Shown one piece after another: positions 9,441 to 18,305 of a stretch of DNA of 64,000 bases. Position 1 is the first letter of the stretch, and each line of letters opens with the position of its first letter. The notes beneath the pieces were generated by a model. The model had not been told where the DNA came from. It saw only the letters and a program-made list of their open reading frames with translations, and made no database searches. This DNA comes from Myxococcales bacterium (GTDB taxonomy: Bacteria; Myxococcota; Myxococcia; Myxococcales; Myxococcaceae). Location of the stretch: contig JACPVI010000020.1 of assembly GCA_016191815.1 (NCBI GenBank), positions 33,921-97,920 on the forward strand. The letters are read 5' to 3'. Both the position numbers and the translations under genes were made by a program.

Positions 9441-9860
9441 CTATTTCTCCTTCAGCTCCTCGACGCCCAGGGCCACGCCCTTGGTCCCCGCCTTGCGGGC
9501 GAGGTTCATCACCCGCCGCACGTCCCCGAAGGTCAGCACCTCGTCTCCCTTGAGGAGTACCTTCCTCCCCGGCGCCGCGGCGAGCCGCGACCTCAGCGCC
9601 TCCTCCAGGAGCGCCTCATCGAAGGCGTCGGCCTCCAAGAAGATCCGCTTGTCCGGGGTGACCGAGAGGACGATCGGATCTGCGCTCTTCTCTTCTTTTT
9701 CGATCTTGCTCGCCTTCGGAAGCCGCACGTCCTTGCCGCGCTGTAGCATCGGGGTGACCACCATGAAGATGATCAAGAGGACCAGCACCACGTCCACCAG
9801 CGGCGTGACGTTGATCTCGCTCTTGATGCCGCCGGAGCCTCCGCCGACTGACATCGCCAT
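9441..9860 (-). CDS. exbD: ExbD/TolR family energy-transduction protein (first copy)
   Basis: 139 residues beginning MAMSVGGGSGGIKSEINVTP. The single membrane helix with the proton-carrying Asp (PLVDVVLVLLIIF) is intact, followed by a periplasmic domain of the ExbD/TolR type (KVLLKGDEVLTFGDVRRVMNLARKAGTKGVAL). It sits 16 bases after exbB and 6 bases before the second exbD on the same strand, so a single mRNA is likely. In the Ton system ExbD couples proton flow through ExbB to TonB. Confidence 0.93.
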   Translation of the reverse strand: MAMSVGGGSGGIKSEINVTPLVDVVLVLLIIFMVVTPMLQRGKDVRLPKASKIEKEEKSADPIVLSVTPDKRIFLEADAFDEALLEEALRSRLAAAPGRKVLLKGDEVLTFGDVRRVMNLARKAGTKGVALGVEELKEK

Positions 9861-9876
9861 GGCCTTTTTTGCTCCG

Positions 9877-10551
9877 CTACTGGCCCGAGTGGCCGGCCGC
9901 CTGCTTGGCCACCACGTCGAGGAACTCGTTGGACGACTCCGAGATGGCCACCGCGCGGGCGTCGACCCAGCCCTGCAGGAAGTTGTAGGCCATCACCGCG
10001 GGGATCGCCACCAAGAGGCCGAAGGCGGTCGTCACCAGGGCCTCGGCGATTCCCGCCGACACCGTGCCCAGGCCTCCCGAGCCGGCCTTCGCCATCTGCT
10101 GGAAGGCGGTCACGATGCCCATCACCGTCCCGAGCAGCCCCACGAAGGGCGAGGTGGAGCCGATGGTGGCCAGCACCGAGAGGCCCCGCTTGAGGCTCTG
10201 CACCTCGCGCTGGGCCTGTCGTTCGAGGGCCCGCGCCACCGATTCTACCGCCACCTCCCGCTCGCTCCGGGGCGAGACCCTCCAGGCGGTGAGCCCGGAG
10301 CCGATCACCCGGCCCAGGTGGCCGACCTTCTGCCCCAGGTTGGACCCCGAGGCGCTCGCGAGGTCTCCCTTGGCGAGCATCGCCGCCATCTTCGCGGCGA
10401 AGCTCCTGGACTCGCCGCTGGACCGGTTGAACACCACCAACCGCTCCGCCATCACAATCAGCGAGGCCACCGACATCACCCCGAGGACGACCACGATTCC
10501 CCGGGCGAATAACCCCATGTGTCCCCAAAGATCAGTCAGCGTGAATTGCAT
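9877..10551 (-). CDS. exbB: ExbB/TolQ/MotA family proton channel protein
   Basis: 224 residues with three hydrophobic helices: residues about 14-34 (ARGIVVVLGVMSVASLIVMAE), then the signature segment LSVLATIGSTSPFVGLLGTVMGI, and a third helix (ALVTTAFGLLVAIPAVMAYNF). The central GLLGTVMGI motif and the Thr/Ala-rich third helix define ExbB. It lies downstream of tonB with 57 bases between and upstream of two exbD genes, so it forms the inner-membrane motor for the adjacent TonB-dependent receptor. A role as TolQ or a gliding-motility motor is less likely because of the tonB and receptor neighbours. Confidence 0.93.
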   Translation of the reverse strand: MQFTLTDLWGHMGLFARGIVVVLGVMSVASLIVMAERLVVFNRSSGESRSFAAKMAAMLAKGDLASASGSNLGQKVGHLGRVIGSGLTAWRVSPRSEREVAVESVARALERQAQREVQSLKRGLSVLATIGSTSPFVGLLGTVMGIVTAFQQMAKAGSGGLGTVSAGIAEALVTTAFGLLVAIPAVMAYNFLQGWVDARAVAISESSNEFLDVVAKQAAGHSGQ

Positions 10552-10608
10552 GGCTCCTCTGTCGCCCGGTAATCGTGCCGCGCGCCGGCGCTTTGGCTCG
10601 TCATACCG

Positions 10609-11346
10609 CTAGCGGTTTGGAAGGACCAGCCTGATGGTGATGGTGTAGTCCACCGAGACTGGCCGCCCCTGATACTTCACCGGGGTGTACTTCCAGTTCG
10701 ACAGGGCCTCGAGCACCGCCTTCTCCATGTGCGGCAGCGGCTTGACGATGCGGCAGTTCTGGAGCGTCCCCTCCACGGTGATCACGCACTTCACCAGCAT
10801 CACTCCCTGGATCCTCGCCGCCAGCGCTTCGTGCGTGTACCGAGGAGGCTCCCCCGAAACCCGCTCCGGCCGCGTCATTCCCTCGCCGAACGGCAGCACC
10901 TCGGAGCCGAGCTGCCCTCCGAGCTGGCCGCCCAGGGTGCCGCCCACCACTCCGCCGACCACTCCTCCCTCCACTCCGCCTTCCACGCCCCCTTCCACAT
11001 CTTCCTCGGTCTCCTCCTCCGCCTCGGGCTCTGGGTCCGCCTCGGGGGGCTTCTCGGTGGGAATCTCCTTGGGCTGGACGATGGTCTCCGGCTTGGGGAT
11101 GACTTTCTTCTCCGCCTTCTTCTCCACCTTGGGCTTCGACCCGCCCTTCGGCGGAGGCGGCGGGGGCGGAGGAGGTGGGGCCGCGAAGAAGGTGACCATC
11201 GCGTCGTTCTTCTGCGCCGATTGAGGGCTGGAGGAAATCCACAGCGCGGCCGCGAATAGCAACAGGTGCGCCCCCACCGAGATGAGGGTCCCGGTGCCAA
11301 GCCGGCTCTTGGGGGTCTGCCCGCGATCGAGGACCGAGTCGAACAT
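10609..11346 (-). CDS. tonB: TonB family energy transducer
   Basis: 245 residues. An N-terminal membrane helix (SVGAHLLLFAAALWISS) is followed by a Pro run, a Lys/Pro-Glu-rich spacer, a Gly-Gly-Val/Leu/Gln repeat tract (EGGVEGGVEGGVVGG..., residues about 125-160), and the C-terminal TonB domain (GVMLVKCVITVEGTLQNCRIVKPLPHMEKAVLEAL, in pieces, ending VDYTITIRLVLPNR). The poly-GG spacer is unusual; TonB spacers are normally Pro-Lys/Pro-Glu only. I chose ATG at 11346 over the TTG three codons upstream. It is transcribed away from the receptor, and the shared 180-base spacer should hold both promoters. Confidence 0.92.
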   Translation of the reverse strand: MFDSVLDRGQTPKSRLGTGTLISVGAHLLLFAAALWISSSPQSAQKNDAMVTFFAAPPPPPPPPPPKGGSKPKVEKKAEKKVIPKPETIVQPKEIPTEKPPEADPEPEAEEETEEDVEGGVEGGVEGGVVGGVVGGTLGGQLGGQLGSEVLPFGEGMTRPERVSGEPPRYTHEALAARIQGVMLVKCVITVEGTLQNCRIVKPLPHMEKAVLEALSNWKYTPVKYQGRPVSVDYTITIRLVLPNR

Positions 11347-11456
11347 GCCGCTCAAGCTCCGCCGACTGTTGACACCCGCCGCCCCCCCCGCCGTTCCCTC
11401 AACATATACCCGGCCGGTCGCGGCCGGCGAAGTGCAAAGTCCGCGTCAAACTCCTG

Positions 11457-11484
11457 TTGACACGCGGAAGTCCCCGAGTATGTT
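11457..11484 (+). promoter_or_regulatory. Sigma-70-type promoter of the TonB-dependent receptor gene
   Basis: TTGACA at 11457-11462 and TATGTT at 11479-11484 with a 16-base spacer, 44 bases before the GTG start. GGAGGGGG at about 11515-11522 is the ribosome binding site. On the opposite strand a TATATG box near 11403-11408 may serve tonB. The palindrome CCGGCCGGTCGCGGCCGG lies at about 11411-11428 between the two. Confidence 0.6.
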
Positions 11485-11527
11485 GCGCCGCCAGTCTTCG
11501 TAGCCTACCGCTTGGAGGGGGTTCTCC

Positions 11528-14500
11528 GTGCGCATCAATCGCAATCGTGGTGTAGCGCGAATCGTGCGAGCATCGTTGCTCGCCGGCTCGCTCTTCGGCT
11601 CTGCCGCGCTCGCGCAGGGCACGGCGGTGCTCACCGGCACCGTCAATGACGCTGCCACCAAGCAGCCGGTCGGCGACGTGGTCGTCACCGCGACCTCTCC
11701 CTCGCTGCAAGGCGAGCAGGTGGTGGTGACCGACGACACCGGCCTCTACCGCATCCCCAACCTGCCGCCGGGCGCGTACACCATCCGGCTGGAGAAGGAA
11801 GCCTACAAGCCCTTCTCCCGCGGCGACATCAACGTCCGGATCGACCGCACCATCCGCGTCAACGTGGAGCTGTTGCCCGAGGCGCTCAAGGGCGAGGAGG
11901 TGGTCGTGGTCGGCCGCGCGCCCACCATCGACATCGGCTCCACCTCGACCGGGGTCAGCGTGGGCTCGGAGTTCATCCGCAACATCGCGGTGGCCAGGCC
12001 GGGCGGGAAGAACTCGGCCTCGCGCTCCTTCGAGTCGTTGGCCGACATCGCCCCCGGCGCCAACGCCGACCTCTACGGGGTGTCGTTGAACGGCACCACC
12101 TCGCCGGAGAACAACTTCGTGGTGGACGGGCTGTCGGTGAACGACCCGGCCTACGGCCTGCTCGGCACTCCGCTCACGGTGGACTTCATCCAAGAGGTGA
12201 ACGTCATCTCCGGCGCCTTCATGCCCGAGTATGGCCGCGCCACCGGCGGCATCATGAACGTGGTCACCAAGAGCGGCTCCAACGAGTTCCACGGCTCGGT
12301 GTTCGGCAACATCACTCCCGGCGCGCTCGAGGGGGAGACCCCTGACATCAAGCGCGAGGGCACCGTCATCGCCACCAAGACCACCCTGTGGAACCAGGGC
12401 GACTTCGGTGCCGAGATGGGCGGGCCGGTCCTCAAGGACAAGCTGTGGTTCTACGCCGGCTTCGCCCCCTCGTTCACCCGCTATCGGCTCTTGCGGAGCT
12501 TGAACCAGATTCGCTACCCCACCAGGCCCGATGGGACGAACTACACCCCGCAAGAAATCCGGTCGCAGGGAATCCAGTCGGTCAAGGACGAGACCGGCTT
12601 CACCCTCACCGATCCCATCACCGGCACCGAGCAGTCGTACTTCGCCGACATGCGCAGCTTCCAGTACATCGGGAAGCTCACCTACCTGCTCTCGGCGGAC
12701 CACAACCTCACCCTGTCGGTCTACGGCACTCCGACCACCTCGGGCGGGCAGAACCGCTTCGGCATCGATCCCCAGGACGGCTCGGTGGAGGTCGGCAACA
12801 TCGTCGGCCACATCGCCGCGCTGGCCCACCGCTACACCGCCAACGCCAACGACGTCTCCCTCAAGTGGTCTTCCTCGTTCATGGACAAGCACGCCTTGCT
12901 CGACATCGCCTTGGGTTGGCACCACCAGGACTCCGGGGTCGCTCCAATGGACGGCTCGCGGGTGGGCGGCACCCAAGGCTTGGCTGGGAACCCGGGGGTC
13001 ATCTACCGGCGAACCCAGGCCCACTCCATCGCCGAGTTCGAGGACTTGCCGGCGGGCTCCCTCTGCGAGGACGCCGCCACCGCCGCGTCCACCGCGGTGC
13101 GGGGCGCGAAGTACTGCCCGGTGACCAACTACCGCATCGGCGGGCCGAGCTACCTTGATGAGGCCGCGCTGGACCGCTACCAGGGCAAGATTGTCGGCAC
13201 CTACCTCTTCAGCGCGGTGGGGCACCACGAGGTCAAGGCCGGCCTGGACTTCGAGACCATGTCCTACAAGCACGACAAGGGCTACTCGGGCGGCTATCTG
13301 CTCCGCGAGTCGACCAGCGGCACCAACTTCGCAGACATCCGGCAGTACGGCTACGTCACCGAGCCGGACGTGACCACCCAGCAACTGCTCGCCACAGCCC
13401 GGTCGACCTCGGTGACCGGCGGCGGCTTCATCCAGGACAGCTGGAAGGTGCTCGACCTGTTCGCCTTGAACTTCGGCGTCCGCTACGACCAGCAGACCAT
13501 CTACGGCAACAACGGCGGAGTGGGCATGGCGCTCAATGGCCAGGTCTCCCCGCGCGTGGGCTTCGTCTACGACTTCACCCAGCAGGGCCGGTCGAAGATC
13601 TTCGGCAACTACGCCCGCTTCTTCGAGGGCGTGCCGCTGGACGTCGGCGACCGCTCCTTCGGCGACGAGCGGCAGTTCATGCGGATCCGCTTCCGCAGCG
13701 CGACCGCGTCGAGGAAGGGCTGCGACCCGCTCAAGGGCTACGACCGCACGACCGGCGAAGCGCCGCAGACCAAGAACGAGTGCCTCGATCCCAACAACTA
13801 CGCCACGCTGGGCGGGTCGACGGACCCGAGTCAGCTGCTCTTCGTCACCGGTGGCGGCGACCGGACCCCGGTGGATCCCAACCTCCAACCCCAAAGCTCC
13901 GATGAGATCGTGGTCGGCGGCGAGTACGAGGTCGTCCCCGACGGGAGCGCGGGCATTACCTACACCAAGCGCTACATGGTGAACGTGATCGAGGACATGA
14001 GCCGCGACGAGGCTAACACCTACTTCATCGGGAACCCGGGGTCCGGCATTGCCTCCGACTTCCCCAAGGCGGTGCGCGACTACGACGCGGTGACGCTCTT
14101 CTTCACCAAGGCCTTCAGCGACAACTGGCTGGCCCAGGCCAGCTATACCTGGTCGACCCTGACCGGCAACTACGCGGGCCTGTTCCGGCCGGAGACCGGG
14201 CAGCTCGACCCGAACATCAACTCCGACTTCGACCTCATCTCGCTGCTCGACAACCGGCTCGGGCCGCTGCCGGGCGATCGCACCCACCAGATCAAGGTCT
14301 ACGGCGCGAAGGAGTTCGTCCTCTCCGGCTCGATGGCCTTCAACCTCGGCCTTTCCTACCGGGGCCGTTCGGGCACGCCGCTCAACTACTACGCCTCCCA
14401 CCCCATCTACGGGACGGACGAGGTGTTCGTGTTCCCCCGCGGCTCAGGCGGGCGGCTCCCCTGGCGGCACGACGTGGATAGCCACCTCGGCTTCACCTAC

Positions 14501-14806
14501 AAGATCACCAAGGAGAACGCGGTCACCGTCTCGGTGGACGTGTTCAACCTGTTCAACTTCGCCGGGGTGGCCGGGCGCGACCAGCGGTTCACCAACTCCG
14601 ATTTGCAACCCTTCGTGAACAAGGACCCAAGCAAGACGCCGCAGGAGGCGGCCTGCATCGCCGGCTCGGACGCCAAGTGCGCCACGCCGCTGGTGCACAC
14701 CGACGGCTCACCGTTCGAGATCTCGGAAATCAACCCCAATTTCAAGAACGTGTCCGCCTACCAGGCCCCCCGGAGCGTGCGCTTCGGGGCCAAGGTGACG
14801 TTCTAA
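11528..14806 (+). CDS. TonB-dependent outer-membrane receptor, Oar-like, with N-terminal regulatory domain
   Basis: 1092 residues. Signal peptide at residues 1-29 (ending GSAALAQ), then a carboxypeptidase-regulatory-like beta-sandwich (AVLTGTVNDAATKQPVGDVVV, residues about 32-110), a plug domain (FVVDGLSVNDPAYGL, EVNVISGAFMPEYGRATGGIMNVVTKSG in pieces), and a long beta-barrel ending in a terminal aromatic (RFGAKVTF), as needed for BAM insertion. This architecture matches Oar-like receptors of myxobacteria and Bacteroidetes. The GTG start has a strong ribosome binding site. The substrate is unknown; size and the missing siderophore motifs argue for polymers, peptides or surface display. It is divergent from tonB-exbB-exbD2 and followed by a lipoprotein 20 bases later. 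Confidence 0.93.
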   Translation: MRINRNRGVARIVRASLLAGSLFGSAALAQGTAVLTGTVNDAATKQPVGDVVVTATSPSLQGEQVVVTDDTGLYRIPNLPPGAYTIRLEKEAYKPFSRGDINVRIDRTIRVNVELLPEALKGEEVVVVGRAPTIDIGSTSTGVSVGSEFIRNIAVARPGGKNSASRSFESLADIAPGANADLYGVSLNGTTSPENNFVVDGLSVNDPAYGLLGTPLTVDFIQEVNVISGAFMPEYGRATGGIMNVVTKSGSNEFHGSVFGNITPGALEGETPDIKREGTVIATKTTLWNQGDFGAEMGGPVLKDKLWFYAGFAPSFTRYRLLRSLNQIRYPTRPDGTNYTPQEIRSQGIQSVKDETGFTLTDPITGTEQSYFADMRSFQYIGKLTYLLSADHNLTLSVYGTPTTSGGQNRFGIDPQDGSVEVGNIVGHIAALAHRYTANANDVSLKWSSSFMDKHALLDIALGWHHQDSGVAPMDGSRVGGTQGLAGNPGVIYRRTQAHSIAEFEDLPAGSLCEDAATAASTAVRGAKYCPVTNYRIGGPSYLDEAALDRYQGKIVGTYLFSAVGHHEVKAGLDFETMSYKHDKGYSGGYLLRESTSGTNFADIRQYGYVTEPDVTTQQLLATARSTSVTGGGFIQDSWKVLDLFALNFGVRYDQQTIYGNNGGVGMALNGQVSPRVGFVYDFTQQGRSKIFGNYARFFEGVPLDVGDRSFGDERQFMRIRFRSATASRKGCDPLKGYDRTTGEAPQTKNECLDPNNYATLGGSTDPSQLLFVTGGGDRTPVDPNLQPQSSDEIVVGGEYEVVPDGSAGITYTKRYMVNVIEDMSRDEANTYFIGNPGSGIASDFPKAVRDYDAVTLFFTKAFSDNWLAQASYTWSTLTGNYAGLFRPETGQLDPNINSDFDLISLLDNRLGPLPGDRTHQIKVYGAKEFVLSGSMAFNLGLSYRGRSGTPLNYYASHPIYGTDEVFVFPRGSGGRLPWRHDVDSHLGFTYKITKENAVTVSVDVFNLFNFAGVAGRDQRFTNSDLQPFVNKDPSKTPQEAACIAGSDAKCATPLVHTDGSPFEISEINPNFKNVSAYQAPRSVRFGAKVTF

Positions 14807-14826
14807 GGAAAGGCACGGGGCAAACC

Positions 14827-15615
14827 ATGAAGCTACGAATCATCGGAATCGTCGCTGGCCTCATCGGAGTGGCGGCCTACGTGGGCGCGTGCAACGTCCC
14901 ACAGCCCTCGCCCGGCTGTCCGGTGGGACACGGTCCCTACGCGGTGAAGTTCACCAAGGTGACGGGGACCGGCCCCTGCTCGCAGATCCCCGGCGATCTG
15001 GTCGGGCTGGAGAAGTACGTGGTGCCCGGCGCCGCGGACGGGAAGGTGGCCATCCGCGTCAACACCCTCGGCTCGCTCTGGGCCGACGTGGGGCGGGTAG
15101 ACCCGGCCGACCCCGACGGCAAGAAGATCAACGCCCTGGGGAAGATCGGCCTGGAGCCCGGCGGGGACAACTTCTGCCCCATCACCGGCGTCTCCGCAGC
15201 GGAGCAGGCCTTCGAGGAAATCCCAGCGACGCCGAACCCCGACGGAGGCGCTGACCTGGATCCAGGCGCCCCGGCGCTGTCCATCAAGTACCAGTGGAAG
15301 AACTTCAAGGTGTACGCCACCGCGCTCGCTCCCGGCACCCAGTTCGCCAGCGACCTCACCTACACCGAGGACACCTGCACCGCCGAGTACAAGGCCTGGG
15401 GCGTGTGGCCGCCGGTCGCCTGCGCCGGAGAGGACGCGGACGGCAACCCGGTTCCCGACGAGTCCCTCTGCCATCCCAACCCGGACGCCGGTCAGCGGTC
15501 GGCTTGCGATCCCAATTCCGGCTTCTGCCTCAACTCCGACTTTGACGTGACCTGCGACAAGGACCTCATGCTCTGTGTCCTCAAGCAGGAGCCTCCCTCG
15601 CTGCTCAAGAAGTAG
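14827..15615 (+). CDS. Lipoprotein cotranscribed with the TonB-dependent receptor
   Basis: 262 residues starting MKLRIIGIVAGLIGVAAYVGACNVPQP: signal peptide and lipobox (VGAC, Cys near residue 22). The mature part has ten or more Cys residues, concentrated near the C-terminus (CAGEDADGNPVPDESLC, ACDPNSGFC, CDKDLMLC), so several disulphides are likely. It follows the receptor after 20 bases and ends at a good terminator, so receptor and lipoprotein form a two-gene operon. By analogy with SusC/SusD-like pairs it may be a surface-exposed substrate-binding partner. That is inference from position only; there is no SusD homology that I can see. Confidence 0.8.
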   Translation: MKLRIIGIVAGLIGVAAYVGACNVPQPSPGCPVGHGPYAVKFTKVTGTGPCSQIPGDLVGLEKYVVPGAADGKVAIRVNTLGSLWADVGRVDPADPDGKKINALGKIGLEPGGDNFCPITGVSAAEQAFEEIPATPNPDGGADLDPGAPALSIKYQWKNFKVYATALAPGTQFASDLTYTEDTCTAEYKAWGVWPPVACAGEDADGNPVPDESLCHPNPDAGQRSACDPNSGFCLNSDFDVTCDKDLMLCVLKQEPPSLLKK

Positions 15616-15640
15616 CCTGCCAGCAGAGCCTTCACTCGAG

Positions 15641-15680
15641 GCCTCGGCTCCTTCCGGGAGCCGGGGCCTCTTCGTATTCG
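15641..15680 (+). terminator. Rho-independent terminator after the receptor operon
   Basis: GCCTCGGCTCC at 15641-15651 pairs with GGAGCCGGGGC at 15657-15667 (11 pairs with one G-T), loop TTCCG, followed by CTCTTCGTATT. It lies 26 bases after the lipoprotein stop and before the next gene's start at 15709. Confidence 0.65.
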
Positions 15681-15708
15681 GCGCCCTCGTCTGTTATTGG
15701 GAGCGCCG

Positions 15709-17244
15709 ATGGCCGGAAGGAACGAGCTCTTCGAGCGGGCCCGCCGGCAGCTCTCCCGCGAGGAGGGCGCCCTCCGCAAGGAGGCGCCCCGAAGGGTCGC
15801 GCTCTGCTACCCGAGCCCCTACTTCGTGGGCATGAGCTCGCTCGGCTTCCAGACCATCTACCGGGAGATCAACCTCAAGGAAGGCTGGAGCGCCGAGCGC
15901 TGCTTCCTCCCGGAGGAGCTGGAGGAGCACCGAAAGAGCCGCACGCCGCTCCTGGCCCTCGAGTCCCAGTCCCCGCTGACCGCCTTCCCGCTGGTTGCCT
16001 TCTCGGTGGCGTACGAGCTGGAGCTGCCGGGCCTTTTCGCCATGCTGGAGCTGGCGGGACTCCCCGTCCTCGCCTCGCAGCGCAACGAGTCCCACCCGCT
16101 GGTGGTGGTGGGCGGCCCGCTCACCTTCTCCAATCCGGATCCGCTCGAGCCGTTCATCGACGTGCTGGTGCAAGGGGAGGCGGAGGTGCTGATCGGAGAC
16201 CTCCTCGATGCGGTGGAGCAGGCCACGAGCCGCGAGGAGCTCCTGACCAAGCTGGCGGTGACGCCCGGCTTCAGGGTGCCCCATCGCTCACCCGAGGGCA
16301 CCCGGCACTTCGTGGCCAAGGCTCCGGATTCGGCGCTCCCGGCCCGCTCGCAAGTAATCACCCCCGACACCGAGCTGCGCTCGATGTTCCTCATCGAGCC
16401 GGAGCGCGGCTGCTCGAGGGGCTGCCACTACTGCGTGATGCGGCGGAGCACCAACGGCGGGATGCGCGCGCTCCCCCTCGAGCAGGTGCTGGAGCTGGTG
16501 CCCGCGGCGGCGCGAAAGGTGGGTCTGGTGGGCGCGGCGGTGACCGACCACCCGCGCATCGCTGAGCTGATAGAGGCGCTGGTGGCCTCCGGCCGGCAGG
16601 TGGGAATCTCCTCGCTCCGGGCGGACCGGCTGAGCGCGAGGCTGACAAAGGCGCTCCGGGCGGGCGGAGCCCGCGTGCTCACCGTGGCGGCGGACGGCGC
16701 CTCCCAGAGGCTCCGCGACCTCATCGACCGGCGACACACCGAGGAGCAGCTCCTCGCCGCGGCGAAGCTCGGACGAGAGGCGCGAATGGAGCGGCTGAAG
16801 CTGTACTGCATGGTCGGCCTCCCCCACGAGAGCGAGGAAGATATCGACGAGCTTTCGCGACTTTCGGCGGAGCTGTCCCAAATCCTGCCGCTGTCCCTGG
16901 GAGTGGCTCCCTTCGTGGCCAAGCGCCAAACCCCGCTCGACGGCGCGCCCTTCGCCGGCGTGGAGGTGGTGGAGGAGCGGCTCTTAAGGCTCCGGCGGGG
17001 CTTGCGGGGAAAGGCCGAGGTGCGCCCCACCAGCGCCCGCTGGGCCTTCGTGGAGTACATGCTGGCCCAGTGCGGACCGGACGCGGGACTGGCAGCGTAC
17101 GATGCCTACCGCGCGGGCGGCTCCCACTCGGCCTGGAGGAGAGCCTTCGAGGAGCGGGGAGTGCGGCCCTACCTGGCTCGCCGCGTGGAGGACGGCCGGC
17201 GGACGCCCACCTCCTGGCCCACCGTGGAGAGCCCTGTCTCCTGA
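15709..17244 (+). CDS. B12-binding-domain-type radical SAM protein
   Basis: 511 residues. Residues 25-165 resemble a cobalamin-binding-like Rossmann domain (VALCYPSPYFVGMSSLGFQ, then HPLVVVGGPLTFSNPDPLEP). The radical SAM core follows with the CxxxCxxC cluster CSRGCHYC near residue 230, a glycine-rich strand, and the downstream MVGLPHESEEDIDEL motif. Such proteins are iron-sulphur enzymes of largely unknown substrate; the canonical B12 DxHxxG motif is not visible, so cobalamin binding is doubtful. ATG at 15709 is preferred over TTG at 15697. Its last 76 bases overlap the 3' end of the gene on the opposite strand. Confidence 0.8.
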   Translation: MAGRNELFERARRQLSREEGALRKEAPRRVALCYPSPYFVGMSSLGFQTIYREINLKEGWSAERCFLPEELEEHRKSRTPLLALESQSPLTAFPLVAFSVAYELELPGLFAMLELAGLPVLASQRNESHPLVVVGGPLTFSNPDPLEPFIDVLVQGEAEVLIGDLLDAVEQATSREELLTKLAVTPGFRVPHRSPEGTRHFVAKAPDSALPARSQVITPDTELRSMFLIEPERGCSRGCHYCVMRRSTNGGMRALPLEQVLELVPAAARKVGLVGAAVTDHPRIAELIEALVASGRQVGISSLRADRLSARLTKALRAGGARVLTVAADGASQRLRDLIDRRHTEEQLLAAAKLGREARMERLKLYCMVGLPHESEEDIDELSRLSAELSQILPLSLGVAPFVAKRQTPLDGAPFAGVEVVEERLLRLRRGLRGKAEVRPTSARWAFVEYMLAQCGPDAGLAAYDAYRAGGSHSAWRRAFEERGVRPYLARRVEDGRRTPTSWPTVESPVS

Positions 17245-17759
17245 GCGGGCAGCGAGTGCGCCGGGCGGTGGCGGATGGCTCCGGGCACCTCGGCGAGCAC
17301 TTTCCTCACCGGCACCACCGCTCCCACGGTGGTGTAGCAGCTCTTCCCGGTCCGGGTCCGGGTGGCCTTCAAGGGGAATTGCTTGGCCCTCTGGAGAAAC
17401 CACTCCCTGAGCTTCGCGAGCGGCAATTCGTGCACCTCTCTGCGCTCGAGGAAGACGTAGAGGAGGAGGTCGGCCACGCTGTAGAGGAAGCAGCCGGGGG
17501 TGTCCTTCTCGAGGTTGGAGATCAGCTCGAGGAAGTAGTTGCCCCTCCGGCCCTGCCGATCTCCCTTCACCTCCACCCCCACCACCGCGCCGGAGGAGCG
17601 CTCCCAGAGGAGATCCACCCCGCGGTGCTGGAAGCGGGGGTCCTCCTGCACGTCGTGGATCCGGCCGCCCGGCTCGGTGTGGAGCAGGTGAGCTCTCGCC
17701 AGGGACACTGCCCGCGCCGCGGCGGGCATCACCCCGCGCATGCTGTAGCTGCGGGGCAT
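17169..17759 (-). CDS. PD-(D/E)XK-like protein of unknown function
   Basis: 196 residues. The segment GVDLLWERSSGAVVGVEVKGD (in the first third) fits a PD-(D/E)XK nuclease core: Asp, then a strand with E-V-K about 15 residues later, followed by a helix (NYFLELISNLEKD). A Leu-rich amphipathic region follows, and the C-terminus is Arg-rich. The family is often found in repair or restriction enzymes, but no partner methylase or helicase lies nearby. It starts with ATG 6 bases after the DUF4920 gene, so the two are probably cotranscribed. Its 3' end overlaps the radical SAM gene tail to tail by 76 bases; the true end could be earlier only if the stop were read differently, so the overlap seems real. 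Confidence 0.6.
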   Translation of the reverse strand: MPRSYSMRGVMPAAARAVSLARAHLLHTEPGGRIHDVQEDPRFQHRGVDLLWERSSGAVVGVEVKGDRQGRRGNYFLELISNLEKDTPGCFLYSVADLLLYVFLERREVHELPLAKLREWFLQRAKQFPLKATRTRTGKSCYTTVGAVVPVRKVLAEVPGAIRHRPAHSLPAQETGLSTVGQEVGVRRPSSTRRAR

Positions 17760-17765
17760 CGGCGC

Positions 17766-18218
17766 TTACTTCTTCGCCGCGCGCAACTCCACGCCGGTGG
17801 CCACCAGCTGCACCTCGCGCGCCTTGCCGTCCGGGCTGCGGGCGATGAAGGCACCTTCGGACTCGTAGTGCTTGGCGTCCTCTTCGGACAGCTCCCTCAC
17901 TTTCACCTCGCCCTCCACCTTGGCCAGCTTGCCCGCCGAGTCGAGGGGGACGAAGAAGCCATAGTCCTTGAAAGTGACGCGCACGCCGGGGCCCTTCTCC
18001 GAGTCGGCCAGCTCCATCCAGCAGCCCTTCCGCTCGCAGTTCTTCCGCACCTTGCCTTCGAGGCAGAGGGTCTTCCCCTCGTGCTTCTGCGGCGCCTTGA
18101 GGACTTCGGCCAGGGTGACCGCGGGAGCGCCTTTCAGCTTCTCGCCGCGCTTCACCACCTCTTCGGCGCTGGCGGGAAGGGCCAAGAGGAGGAGCGCCAC
18201 CGGGATGAGCTTTCGCAT
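17766..18218 (-). CDS. DUF4920 periplasmic protein
   Basis: 150 residues: signal peptide (MRKLIPVALLLLALPASA) and one OB-like domain of the DUF4920 family, recognised by GKTLCLEGKVRKNCERKGCWMEL and VRVTFKDYGFFVPLDS. The two Cys in C-x3-K-G-C are conserved in the family and may bind a metal or form a disulphide. Function is unknown in the family. It is first in a two-gene minus-strand unit with the PD-(D/E)XK-like gene. Confidence 0.8.
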   Translation of the reverse strand: MRKLIPVALLLLALPASAEEVVKRGEKLKGAPAVTLAEVLKAPQKHEGKTLCLEGKVRKNCERKGCWMELADSEKGPGVRVTFKDYGFFVPLDSAGKLAKVEGEVKVRELSEEDAKHYESEGAFIARSPDGKAREVQLVATGVELRAAKK

Positions 18219-18305
18219 GGCGCGGCTCTACCCAAAAGCCCTTGCGCGATCAAGCCGGCCCCCGCGACCTGACCGGGCTAGAGTGGCGGGTCCGGAGGGG
18301 ATTCG

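Noticed and set aside
9877..11346. Tol-Pal or gliding (Agl) motor instead of a Ton system
   Set aside because: tonB and a TonB-dependent receptor are adjacent, and tolA, tolB and pal are absent from the neighbourhood.
11399..14401. A 1000-codon open frame antisense to the TonB-dependent receptor
   Set aside because: It lacks hydrophobic or domain structure, is rich in Val/Gly/Arg/Asp as expected for the complement of GC-rich codons, and mirrors a certain gene.
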